Positions 1 to 5,475 of a stretch of DNA of 6,818 bases are shown piece by piece. This DNA is from JANNOG01 sp964516515. Lineage in GTDB: Bacteria; Actinomycetota; Actinomycetes; Actinomycetales; JBBAYJ01. A program made the position numbers and the translations under genes. The DNA lies in NCBI GenBank assembly GCA_964516515.1, contig CAZEYA010000197.1, positions 1 through 6,818 on the forward strand. Reading direction: 5' to 3'. Position 1 is the stretch's first letter. Each line of letters begins with the position of its first letter. Under the pieces are notes generated by a model. The model had not been told where the DNA came from. It saw only the letters and a program-made list of their open reading frames with translations, and ran no database searches.

Positions 1-602
1 TCCTCCGTCGGCTCCACCCGAACATCACGGTAGCGGGCCAGGCCCGTACCCGCCGGGATCAGCTTGCCAATGATCACGTTCTCCTTCAGACCCAACAACG
101 GATCCGACTTGGCATTGATCGCCGCATCCGTCAACACCCGCGTCGTCTCCTGGAACGACGCCGCCGACAACCACGACTCCGTCGCCAACGACGCCTTCGT
201 GATACCCATCAACTCCGCCCGACCCGACGCCGGCCGGCCACCCTCAGCCACCACCCGACGGTTCTCCGCCTCGAACCGCGACCGCTCCACCAACTCACCC
301 GGCAACAACTCCGCATCCGAGGAATCGATGACCGTGACCCGCTTCAACATCTACCGGACGATGACCTCGATGTGCTTGTCATGGATCGTCACACCCTGGC
401 TGCGGTACACCCGCTGCACCTCATCCACCAGATGCTGCTGCACCTTCCGCGGACCCAACAGCCGCAACACCTGCTTCGGGTCGATGACACCGAAGATCAA
501 CTGCTGACCGACCTGCACCGAATCACCATCAGCCACCAGCAGCTTCGCCCGCGAGCTGTACGGGACCTCGATCTCCTTCGAACCGTCGTCCGGCTGGACA
601 CC
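1..602 (-). pseudogene. rpoC: RNA polymerase beta' subunit (RpoC), C-terminal fragment, interrupted by an amber codon
   Basis: Read on the minus strand, this translates to the C-terminal part of RpoC. Recognisable stretches, in order, are PDDGSKEIEVP, DGDSVQVGQQL, SQGVTIHDKHIEVIVR, ENRRVVAEGG, LMGITKASLATESWLSAAS, QETTRVLTDAAIN and LKENVIIGKLIPAGTG. This is the conserved end of beta', next to the trigger-loop and jaw region, and the wording is actinobacterial. The reading frame is broken by TAG at 353-351, where the family has Gln (EVIVR-Q-ML); one C-to-T change explains it. RpoC similarity starts abruptly near base 602. The sequence further upstream (603-700) does not resemble RpoC in any frame, so the N-terminal thousand or so residues are missing. 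The fragment continues past the left edge without reaching its natural end. I infer a partial, non-functional second copy, since intact rpoC is essential and normally single. An assembly or consensus error at the TAG is the alternative. Confidence 0.9.
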
Positions 603-633
603 ACGACGCCCGACAGCCCGCCACGGCATCCGG

Positions 634-671
634 GCGAAGGACCCTTGCCGTAGCGAAGGACCCTCGCCGTA
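634..671. repeat. Tandem 19-bp repeat, two copies
   Basis: The unit GCGAAGGACCCTTGCCGTA (634-652) is followed directly by a second copy (653-671) that differs at one base (T to C). It lies between the broken 5' end of the rpoC fragment and the nucleotidyltransferase gene. It could be a relic of a recombination junction or an intergenic repeat family. Its role is unknown. Confidence 0.85.
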
Positions 672-687
672 GCCGCGATGGGTCGCC

Positions 688-693
688 TACGCT
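688..693 (+). promoter_or_regulatory. Possible -10 element of a leaderless promoter for the MNT gene
   Basis: TACGCT fits the actinobacterial -10 pattern TANNNT and ends six bases before the GTG at 700. There is no Shine-Dalgarno sequence upstream of that GTG. This spacing is what a leaderless transcript would show. No convincing -35 is visible, so this is only suggestive. Confidence 0.35.
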
Positions 694-699
694 TCGGAC

Positions 700-999
700 G
701 TGGCAGCGCAGAGTCGCCTGAGGCAGGCCGTAACCGAGCGACGTGCTGACATCCTTGCTGCGGTGGGCCGGCACAGGGGGCGGTCGGTGGCCCTATTCGG
801 CTCTGTGGCACGCGGCGACGACCACGAGGGCAGCGACGTCGACTTCCTTGTCGAGTTCGAGCGGGGTAGTTCCCTGTTCGACCTGCTGCACCCTCAGGAC
901 GAACTCACGCAGCTGTTGGGCGTGCCGGTGGACGTCCTGTCTGCCGGGGGCCTGCTTCCTGGGGACGGCCACATCCGCCAAGAGGCTGTTGCGGTCTAG
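700..999 (+). CDS. MNT-domain nucleotidyltransferase (antitoxin-type, MntA-like)
   Basis: This 99-residue protein has the minimal nucleotidyltransferase signature. FGSVARGDDHEGSDVDFLV at about residues 33-51 contains the G34-S35 motif and the metal-binding pair D46 and D48; a third acidic residue is probably D78 in PVDVLS. In MNT/HEPN modules this protein adds AMP to a tyrosine of the HEPN toxin and so blocks its RNase activity. The length is usual for the family. The start is GTG at 700: no in-frame ATG lies nearby and the ATG at 678 is out of frame. The next reading frame begins six bases after the stop and is a HEPN (DUF86) stub, so the module seems to have lost its toxin. The gene itself shows no break and all motif residues are kept. 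Expression is probably leaderless. Family assignment is secure; present function as an antitoxin is doubtful without a partner. Confidence 0.88.
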   Translation: MAAQSRLRQAVTERRADILAAVGRHRGRSVALFGSVARGDDHEGSDVDFLVEFERGSSLFDLLHPQDELTQLLGVPVDVLSAGGLLPGDGHIRQEAVAV

Positions 1000-1005
1000 C
1001 GTCCA

Positions 1006-1179
1006 GTGAGTCGTTGCGACGATCTACGACGTCAAGACATCCGTGAGGCCGGCGCCCGCATCGGACTCCTCGTCGCCAGAGGTCGCAAGCGCGTGGGTGC
1101 CGCACTCGGCCAACGCGACCACCCGGAACTGGGGGAACGCGCCCTTGCCCTGCAAGGGCGCCGGTGCGCAGGCAGCTGA
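1006..1179 (+). pseudogene. HEPN (DUF86) toxin remnant, N-terminal stub
   Basis: From the GTG at 1006 the frame reads SRCDDLRRQDIREAGARI followed by GLLVARGRKRV. This matches the typical start of DUF86 HEPN proteins (SRSD-xx-R-xx-DI-E-A-xx-RI, then a VARGR segment). The frame then passes into unrelated wording and stops at 1179 after 57 residues; the family usually has about 110-140. The catalytic RX4-6H motif and the helices that follow are absent, so no RNase activity is expected. It sits six bases after the MNT gene, in the usual antitoxin-toxin order. I infer a 3' deletion or replacement near base 1085-1100. A short unrelated protein is possible, but the N-terminal match in exactly the expected place makes that less likely. 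Confidence 0.65.
1139..1161. terminator. Perfect 10-bp hairpin with 3-base loop
   Basis: GCGCCCTTGC (1139-1148) is followed by CCT and then its exact complement GCAAGGGCGC (1152-1161). No T-run follows, so it is not a classical intrinsic terminator. Many actinobacterial terminators lack the U-tract, and the position after the MNT/HEPN pair and before the vapBC promoter would suit one. It lies inside the degenerate tail of the HEPN stub and may instead be a mobile palindromic repeat. Confidence 0.45.
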
Positions 1180-1214
1180 CGGTTCGACATCGGACAGCAT
1201 CGCCCGACTGGTGC

Positions 1215-1248
1215 GCATCTTGCATCGGCAACCGTGATGCTATGATGC
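1215..1248 (+). promoter_or_regulatory. vapBC promoter and probable VapB operator
   Basis: A -10 box TATGAT (1241-1246) ends six bases before the GTG of the antitoxin gene. A -35-like TTGCAT lies at 1220-1225, with a somewhat short 15-base spacer. The promoter is embedded in an inverted repeat of doubled half-sites: GCATC at 1215 and 1222, and GATGC at 1236 and 1244. RHH antitoxins typically bind such repeated short sites over their own promoter, so autorepression by the VapBC complex is a natural inference. No ribosome binding site exists between the -10 and the GTG, which fits a leaderless mRNA. Confidence 0.6.
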
Positions 1249-1252
1249 GTCG

Positions 1253-1501
1253 GTGCGAACGACGGTCACCCTCGACGACGACGTCGCCGCTGTCGTCCAG
1301 CGGCGGATGCAGGAGCGGGGCGTGTCATTCAAGGACGCGTTGAACGACGCCGTCCGGGCGGGCCTCACTCCCCCGGGTCCCGCCTTCAGGATGGCGACGG
1401 CCCCGCTGGGAATTCCTGCCGTCAATCTCGACCGGGCCCTGCAGATCGCCGGTGAGCTGGAGGACGAGGAGCTGGTGCGCAAGCTGAGGCTCGGCAAGTG
1501 A
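1253..1501 (+). CDS. vapB: VapB-type ribbon-helix-helix antitoxin
   Basis: This 82-residue protein begins RTTVTLDDDVAAVVQ, the beta-strand of a ribbon-helix-helix DNA-binding domain. Two helices follow (about residues 8-22 and 25-38, with the turn at ERGVSF). The C-terminal part (about 45-82) is rich in E and L (GELEDEELVRKL), as expected for the segment that wraps around and blocks a PIN toxin. The GTG at 1253 is chosen because it starts the RHH strand and lies at leaderless distance from TATGAT. The stop overlaps the toxin start (GTGA at 1498-1501), so the two are translationally coupled. It should neutralise VapC and repress the operon through the repeats at 1215-1248. No damage is visible. 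The family is clear; the subgroup number is not assignable by eye. Confidence 0.85.
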   Translation: MRTTVTLDDDVAAVVQRRMQERGVSFKDALNDAVRAGLTPPGPAFRMATAPLGIPAVNLDRALQIAGELEDEELVRKLRLGK

Positions 1502-1929
1502 GGGTCGTCGATGCCAACGTCCTGCTCTACGCGGTCAACGAGTCCGCACCCCGCCACGACGTCTCGCGCTCCTGGCTGGAGAACGCACTGAGCGGCCGCA
1601 GTGCCGTGGGCTTCAGCTGGGTGGCAGTTCTCGCGTTCCTGCGCCTGTCCACGAAGGTCGGCCTGTTCCCGTCGCCGCTGCCGGTGGACGACGCCGTGGC
1701 GGTGGCGCGCGCCTGGCTGGCCCAGCCGTCCGCCGTCCTGCTCCAGGCCGGTCCCCGCCACATCGAGATCCTCGCCGAGCTGCTCAGACCGCTCGGTACT
1801 GGCGGCAACCTGACCACTGACGCTCATCTGGCCGCTCTGGCCATTGAACACCGGGGACGCATAATCACCTATGACACCGACTTCGACCGGTTCGCTGGCG
1901 TCGTGTGGACCAGGCCGGGCGAGGACTGA
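1498..1929 (+). CDS. vapC: VapC-type PIN-domain ribonuclease toxin
   Basis: This 143-residue protein has the length of a single PIN domain. It starts MRVVDANVLLYAVNE with the first metal-binding Asp (D5). The C-terminal half holds NLTTDAHLAALA (D108) and TYDTDFDRFAG (D126), the other conserved acids. The middle motif reads WVAVLAFLRLST, where many PIN proteins carry a Glu; here the position appears to be Ala or Phe. To my knowledge this wording recurs in one actinobacterial VapC subgroup, so I do not take it as damage. VapC toxins cleave tRNA or rRNA when freed from VapB. The GTG start overlaps the vapB stop by four bases, a standard coupled arrangement. After the stop only 44 bases separate it from a convergent broken gene. 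The module looks complete and potentially active. Confidence 0.88.
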   Translation: MRVVDANVLLYAVNESAPRHDVSRSWLENALSGRSAVGFSWVAVLAFLRLSTKVGLFPSPLPVDDAVAVARAWLAQPSAVLLQAGPRHIEILAELLRPLGTGGNLTTDAHLAALAIEHRGRIITYDTDFDRFAGVVWTRPGED

Positions 1930-1973
1930 GTCGCCGCCTTCCATCTGTCGTGATGTTCGGAAACTCAGCGCCA

Positions 1974-2280
1974 TCACCCACCTCCCTCGAGCATGAGCGC
2001 GGCCAGGTCACCGCAGGCGCGACGGACCTGATTCCAGTCCGTCCACCGGCGTTCGCGGTTCGGTAAGCGTCGAGCTCACGCGTCACAGACTGATCTGCCG
2101 GCCTGGGATCTGCCAGCTGCCTCACCTGTGCCGCCACCCCTTTCGGAGCCCTACGCCCTGCTGATCGGAGTAGGAGTCGATGGCCGCCAGAACCCCTGCG
2201 GCATGGTCGAGACCACAACAGCGCGACAGCGCCGCGACGTCAAGGTAGTCCCGCGTCTGGTTACGACGGACGATGAGGAA
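1974..2280 (-). pseudogene. C-terminal half of a decayed nucleotidyltransferase-like gene, cut by the IS3 element
   Basis: On the minus strand, starting at the IS3 junction, the frame reads FLIVRRNQTRDYLDVAAL and then a helix ending in AGVLAAIDSYSDQQ. It stops at TGA 2124-2122. The similarity goes on in another frame with GVAAQVRQLADPRPADQSV and TRELDAYR. After a second shift near 2050 a third frame gives WTDWNQVRRACGDLAALML and the natural-looking stop at 1976-1974. This order (RDYLDVAAL, then QLADPRP, then W-xx-W, then CRxLA-xML) matches my recollection of the C-terminus of a conserved actinobacterial family annotated as nucleotidyltransferase-like; I cannot verify the family here. With two frameshifts plus the IS insertion, the gene is certainly dead. 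An ATG (1974-1972) overlaps its stop and could be the start of a lost downstream gene, whose frame is now antisense to vapC. The upstream part continues at 5847. Confidence 0.65.
2278..2280. repeat. Left copy of IS3 target duplication (GAA)
   Basis: GAA directly precedes the left IS3 terminus at 2281 and is repeated at 5847-5849, directly after the right terminus. A 3-bp duplication is usual for IS3-family elements. On the minus strand it is the TTC codon that joins the two halves of the disrupted gene. Confidence 0.85.
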
Positions 2281-2307
2281 TGAACCGCCCCGGGTTTGCT
2301 ACAGGGC
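2281..2307. repeat. IS3 left terminal inverted repeat (27 bp)
   Basis: The outer 15 bases (TGAACCGCCCCGGGT) match the other end exactly; over 27 bases 23 agree. The orfB stop codon (2301-2299) lies within this repeat, which is common in IS3 elements. Confidence 0.9.
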
Positions 2308-2552
2308 GAGTTGTCCCGCGAGCGGTTGCTCGTGGGGCTGGTTGTCACGGTAGTACGCGGCCTCGACCTCGGCCGGGGTGCGGTAGTGCAACGAGGAATG
2401 CAACCGGGTGTTGTTGAACCAGTCCACCCAGGTCAGGGTGGCGAGTTCGAGATCATCCGCTCCTCGCCACGGCCCCTGCCAGTAGACGAGCTCAGCTTTG
2501 TACAGCCCGTTCACGGTCTCGGCGAGGGCGTTGTCGTAGCTGTCCCCGACGG
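2299..2552 (-). pseudogene. IS3 OrfB transposase, 3' part (carries the catalytic Glu)
   Basis: Read from the IS21 junction, this gives TVGDSYDNALAETVNGLYKA, then a WxDWFNNTRLHSSL segment and the PAEVEAAYY motif. These are the classic end of the IS3 rve (DDE) integrase domain. The Glu of NALAE is the third catalytic acid. Bases 2552-2548 are the duplicated target; the unique coding part starts at 2547 (GGG, Gly) and contributes 82 residues plus stop. The matching 5' part is at 4780-5475. On its own this piece has no start and cannot function. Upstream of 2552 the frame stays open into the IS21 end, but that wording is not transposase. Confidence 0.92.
2548..2552. repeat. Left copy of IS21 target duplication (GACGG)
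   Basis: GACGG sits immediately before the IS21 terminus TGTCGATGCTG and recurs at 4780-4784 after the other terminus. Keeping a single copy restores ATC-GGA-ACC-GTC-GGG-GAC on the minus strand, that is the IS3 wording SIGTVGD. Confidence 0.93.
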
Positions 2553-2604
2553 TGTCGATGCTGCCTGAAGACTGACCCCGTGGCGCCGGGTGAATGTTGA
2601 CCCC
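2553..2604. repeat. IS21 left end with two transposase-site repeats
   Basis: The terminus is TGTCGATGCTGCCTGAAGA, followed by CTGACCCC at 2572 and TTGACCCC at 2597. The opposite end reads TGTCAACGCTGGGTGAAAA and then TTGACCCC twice, with the same spacing. The only ATG available to extend istA upstream (2594) falls inside this end. Confidence 0.88.
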
Positions 2605-2632
2605 CCTGCTCAAGAGTGAGGGAGTGATCAAC

Positions 2633-3931
2633 GTGGAGAGCTGGGCCGAGATCCGACGGTTGCACCGGTCGGAGGGTTTGGGGATCAAGACGATCGCGCG
2701 CCGGTTGGGCGTGGCGAGGAACACGGTTCGTTCGGCGTTGGCCGCGCACGAGCCACCGAAGTACACCCGCGCGCCGGCGGGCTCGAGCGTGGACTCGTTC
2801 GAGGACCGGATCCGCCTGCTGCTGGTCGAGTTCCCCGACATGCCCGCGACGGTGATCGCGGAACGCGTGGGCTGGACGGGCGCATCATCGGTGCTGCGGG
2901 CCCGGGTCGCACTGCTGCGACCGGCGGTGCGCGGCACGGATCCGGCGGACCGCACGACCTACGCCGCGGGCGAGGTCGTGCAGTGCGACCTGTGGTTCCC
3001 GGAGAAGGTGGTCCCGGACGGGGCGGGGCGCCTGATCGCGCCGCCGGTGCTGACGCTCATCGCGGGCTACTCCCGGCTCTTGATGGCGATGATGCTGCCC
3101 ACCCGGACCTCCGGTGACCTGCTGGCGGGGATGTGGTCCCTGCTGGCGGGCTCGTTGCAGGCGGTGCCGAAGATGCTGGTCTGGGACAACGAGGCCGGCA
3201 TCGGCCAGCACAAGCGCCTCACCGTCGGCGCCCGGTCCTTCGCGGGGACGTTGGGCCTGCGGATCTACCAGACCGCGGTCCGGGACCCGGAGGCCAAGGG
3301 CATGGTCGAACGCGCGAACGGGTTCCTGCAGACCTCGTTCATGCCGGGCCGCTCGTTCACCGGCGGCCCGGACTCCAACACCCAGCTTGCGGCCTGGCTG
3401 CCGAAGGCCAACACCCGGCTGGTCCGGGCCACCGGCGCCCGCCCGGTCGACCCGCTCGCCGCGGAGCGGGCCGCCATGGGTGCCCTGCCCCCGGTCGCGC
3501 CTGCGGTCGGGACCTCGGCCCGGGTCCGGCTCGCCCGGGACTACTACGTCCGCGTCGCCGGCAACGACTACTCCGTCGACCCGACGGTGATCGGCCGCTT
3601 CGTCGACGTGACCGCGGGCCTGGAACGGGTGCGGGTGAGCTGCGCCGGGACCCCGGTCGCCGACCATGCCCGCTGCTGGGCGAGCCGGCAGACCATCACC
3701 GACCCGGGCCACGTCCAGACCGCCGCGGGGCTGCGGGCGGCGTTCCAGGAACGGGCCCGGCAACGCACCTCCGCTGCCGCTGGACCTCTGGGGCCCGCCG
3801 GGCATGCCGTCGGTCTTCGTTCGCTGACCGACTACGACGCGCTGTTCGACCTGACTCCTCCCGGCCCCTCGGGCCTGGACGTCCCCGACCCGCTGAGCCC
3901 CGCTCGCCCGGACCTGCAGGTCGTCCGATGA
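2633..3931 (+). CDS. istA: IS21-family transposase IstA (DDE type)
   Basis: This is the strand-transfer transposase of the IS21 element, 432 residues from the GTG chosen here. The N-terminus is a helix-turn-helix (SWAEIRRLHRSEGLGIKTIA, then RRLGVARNTVRSAL). The rve domain supplies the catalytic acids: Asp in VVQCDLWFP (about residue 119), Asp in MLVWDNEAG (about 185) and Glu in AKGMVERANGFL (about 226). The C-terminal part has the IstA beta-domain wording YYVRVAGNDYSVDP. GTG 2633 is preferred because GAGGGAG lies eight bases upstream and the protein then begins at MESWAEIRR. The frame is open back to an ATG at 2594, but that lies in the terminal repeat. The stop overlaps the istB start (ATGA), which couples the two. 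No truncation or frameshift is seen. Confidence 0.93.
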   Translation: MESWAEIRRLHRSEGLGIKTIARRLGVARNTVRSALAAHEPPKYTRAPAGSSVDSFEDRIRLLLVEFPDMPATVIAERVGWTGASSVLRARVALLRPAVRGTDPADRTTYAAGEVVQCDLWFPEKVVPDGAGRLIAPPVLTLIAGYSRLLMAMMLPTRTSGDLLAGMWSLLAGSLQAVPKMLVWDNEAGIGQHKRLTVGARSFAGTLGLRIYQTAVRDPEAKGMVERANGFLQTSFMPGRSFTGGPDSNTQLAAWLPKANTRLVRATGARPVDPLAAERAAMGALPPVAPAVGTSARVRLARDYYVRVAGNDYSVDPTVIGRFVDVTAGLERVRVSCAGTPVADHARCWASRQTITDPGHVQTAAGLRAAFQERARQRTSAAAGPLGPAGHAVGLRSLTDYDALFDLTPPGPSGLDVPDPLSPARPDLQVVR

Positions 3932-4713
3932 GCCGGGCGAGCACTCCGACGAGTCCGGGCCAGCTCGGCAAGGACGTCACCGGTGAGGTCACGTTCCTGG
4001 CGCGGGAGCTGAAGACACCGGTCATCACCGAAACCTTCCAGAGCCTCGGGGACCAGGCCCGCACCGAGGGCTGGTCGCACGAGGAGTACCTGGCCGCCGT
4101 CCTGGGCCGCCAGGTCGCCTCCCGCACCGCCAACGGCACCAGGATGCGCATCGCCGGCGGCCGCTTCCCCGCCATCAAGACCCTGGAAGACTTCACCTTC
4201 GCCCACCTGCCCGGCGCACCCCGCGACGTCATCGCCCACCTGGCCACGACCACGTTCGTCGCCCGCCGGGAGAACGTCGTCCTACTCAGACCACCCGGCA
4301 CCGGCAAAACCCACCTCGCCATCGCCCTGGCCATCAAGGCCGCCGAAGCCGCGTTCCCCGTCGCGTTCGCCTCCGCCACCTCCTGGATCACCCGACTCAC
4401 CAACGCCCACACCCACGGCCACCTCGACCAAGAGCTACGCCGCCTGAACCGCTACCGGCTCCTGGTCATCGACGAAGTCGGCTATCTGCCCTTCGACCCC
4501 GCCGCGGCGTCGCTGTTCTTCCAACTCATCGCCTCCCGCTACGAAACCGGCTCCGTCGTCGTGACGTCCAACCTCGCGTTCTCCCGCTGGGGCGAGACCC
4601 TCGGCGACGACGTCATCGCCGCCGCCACCATCGACCGCCTCATCCACCACGCCCACGTCATCCCCCTGGACGGTGACTCCTACCGCACCCGCACCCACCG
4701 CAAAACCAAGTAG
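3928..4713 (+). CDS. istB: IS21-family helper ATPase IstB, with altered Walker A
   Basis: This 261-residue AAA+ ATPase assists IstA in target selection. The first 95 residues form the helical N-terminal domain (FQSLGDQARTEGWSHEEYLA). Walker A reads LLRPPGTGKTHLA (residues 119-131), with K127 and T128 present, but the first Gly of GxxxxGK[T/S] is Arg (R121, codon AGA where GGA would be expected). Walker B is LLVIDEVGYLPF with D182 and E183. A sensor segment VVTSNLAFSRWGE follows, and the C-terminal DRLIHHAHVI is typical. The length is normal. The ATG overlaps the istA stop. The frame is open far upstream through istA, but only the ATG at 3928 starts IstB wording. The Arg could weaken nucleotide binding; everything else looks intact. 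Confidence 0.93.
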   Translation: MSRASTPTSPGQLGKDVTGEVTFLARELKTPVITETFQSLGDQARTEGWSHEEYLAAVLGRQVASRTANGTRMRIAGGRFPAIKTLEDFTFAHLPGAPRDVIAHLATTTFVARRENVVLLRPPGTGKTHLAIALAIKAAEAAFPVAFASATSWITRLTNAHTHGHLDQELRRLNRYRLLVIDEVGYLPFDPAAASLFFQLIASRYETGSVVVTSNLAFSRWGETLGDDVIAAATIDRLIHHAHVIPLDGDSYRTRTHRKTK

Positions 4714-4727
4714 TCAAGACCACCAGA

Positions 4728-4779
4728 GGGGTCAACATTCGAACAGCACCAGGGGGTCAATTTTCACCCAGCGTTGACA
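4728..4779. repeat. IS21 right end with two transposase-site repeats
   Basis: On the plus strand GGGGTCAA occurs at 4728-4735 and 4753-4760, and the element ends GCGTTGACA at 4779. Spacing mirrors the left end exactly. The istB stop (4711-4713) is only 14 bases before the inner repeat. Confidence 0.88.
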
Positions 4780-4784
4780 GACGG
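4780..4784. repeat. Right copy of IS21 target duplication (GACGG)
   Basis: This repeats 2548-2552 exactly and marks the right IS21-IS3 junction. Confidence 0.93.
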
Positions 4785-5475
4785 TTCCGATCGACGCCTG
4801 AGCCCCGGCATCGAGCAGGCGCTCGGTGTAGCGGATCGAGGTGTACTGGGACCCGGCGTCGCTGTGGTGCACCAGCCCATCGACGCTGTGCCCGGCGCGG
4901 GCGCGGTGCCACAGCGCCATGTTTAGTGCATCCAACGGCAGGTCGGTGCGCATCGTGCGCGCGGCCCGCCACCGGAGGATCATGCGGGAGAACACGTCGA
5001 TGGCGAACGCGACGTAGACGAACCCCGCGAACGTGGCGACGTAAGTGAAATCGACCACCCACAGCTCGTTCGGCCGGCTAGCGGTGAACTCACGTTTCAC
5101 TAGATCAGGGGCCCTGACCGCGGTCGTGTCCGGCCAGGTCGTGCGCACCGTCCGACCACGGCGCACCCCGCAGAGCGCGGCCTCGCGCATCAGCCGCTCC
5201 ACGGTGCACCGAGCAACCGGGACACAATCGACGCGGCCCTCGCGGCGCAGCTGGTGGTAGACCTTCCGGGCGCCGTAGAGGCCGGTCGAGGCCTCGTGCA
5301 CCCGCTGGATCTGCACCAGCACCGCTGTGTCACGGACCGCCCGTGCACAGGGCGGGCGGCGCAGCGCGGCGTAGTAGGTTTCCGGGGCGATCGGGCAGCC
5401 GTGCTCGGTGAGCACCCTGCAGATCGGCGCGACCCCGAAACGTGCGCGGTGGGCGGTGATGAACCCGGTCACCAC
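4780..5475 (-). pseudogene. IS3 OrfB transposase, 5' part (232 codons)
   Basis: The protein starts MVTGFITAHRARFGVAPICR and shows the HTH_21 region (STGLYGARKVYHQLRREG). The rve domain follows, with Asp in LWVVDFTYVATF and Asp in VHHSDAGSQYTS, two of the three catalytic acids. It breaks at ASIGTV, where the IS21 element starts; the frame then runs 16 codons into IS21 sequence and stops at 4734-4732. Joined to 2547-2299 it gives a 314-residue OrfB in frame with all three acids. The GTG at 5475 overlaps the orfA stop (GTGGTGA) and lies in the -1 frame relative to orfA. The frame upstream is open, so either coupled initiation or programmed frameshifting could produce OrfB or an OrfAB fusion. No obvious homopolymeric slippery site is present. 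Confidence 0.93.

Larger units (their letters stand above)
2553..4779 (+). mobile_element. IS21-family insertion sequence (istA-istB) inside IS3 orfB
   Basis: This 2227-bp element carries istA and istB in the standard overlapping order. Its ends begin TGTC and match imperfectly over the outer 27 bases. Each end holds two copies of a TTGACCCC-like repeat, 25 bases apart at both ends (2572 and 2597 on the left; 4760 and 4735 on the right, reverse strand). Such multiple terminal repeats are typical of IS21. The 5-bp duplication GACGG shows direct transposition rather than rearrangement. It may still be mobile, apart from the IstB change noted under istB. Confidence 0.95.

Noticed and set aside
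64..507. 147-codon plus-strand frame opposite rpoC
   Set aside because: It is antisense to the strongly conserved RpoC wording on the minus strand and shows no protein motif of its own.
1240..1977. 245-codon minus-strand frame over vapBC
   Set aside because: It lies antisense to two clear genes and has no motifs. Only its first few codons, overlapping the stop of the decayed gene, might be a relic.
2299..2955. 218-codon minus-strand frame as one transposase
   Set aside because: Only 2299-2552 is IS3 transposase. The upstream part is antisense to istA and IS21 terminus; the frame crosses the insertion junction by chance.
2885..3805. 306-codon minus-strand frame inside istA
   Set aside because: It is the shadow of istA; composition is Gly/Arg/Pro-rich and no family is recognisable.
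3133..4713. 526-codon plus-strand frame ending with IstB
   Set aside because: The istB frame merely stays open upstream through istA because of high GC. The part before 3928 is low-complexity Gly/Arg/Pro wording; the ATG at 3928, overlapping the istA stop, is the true start.
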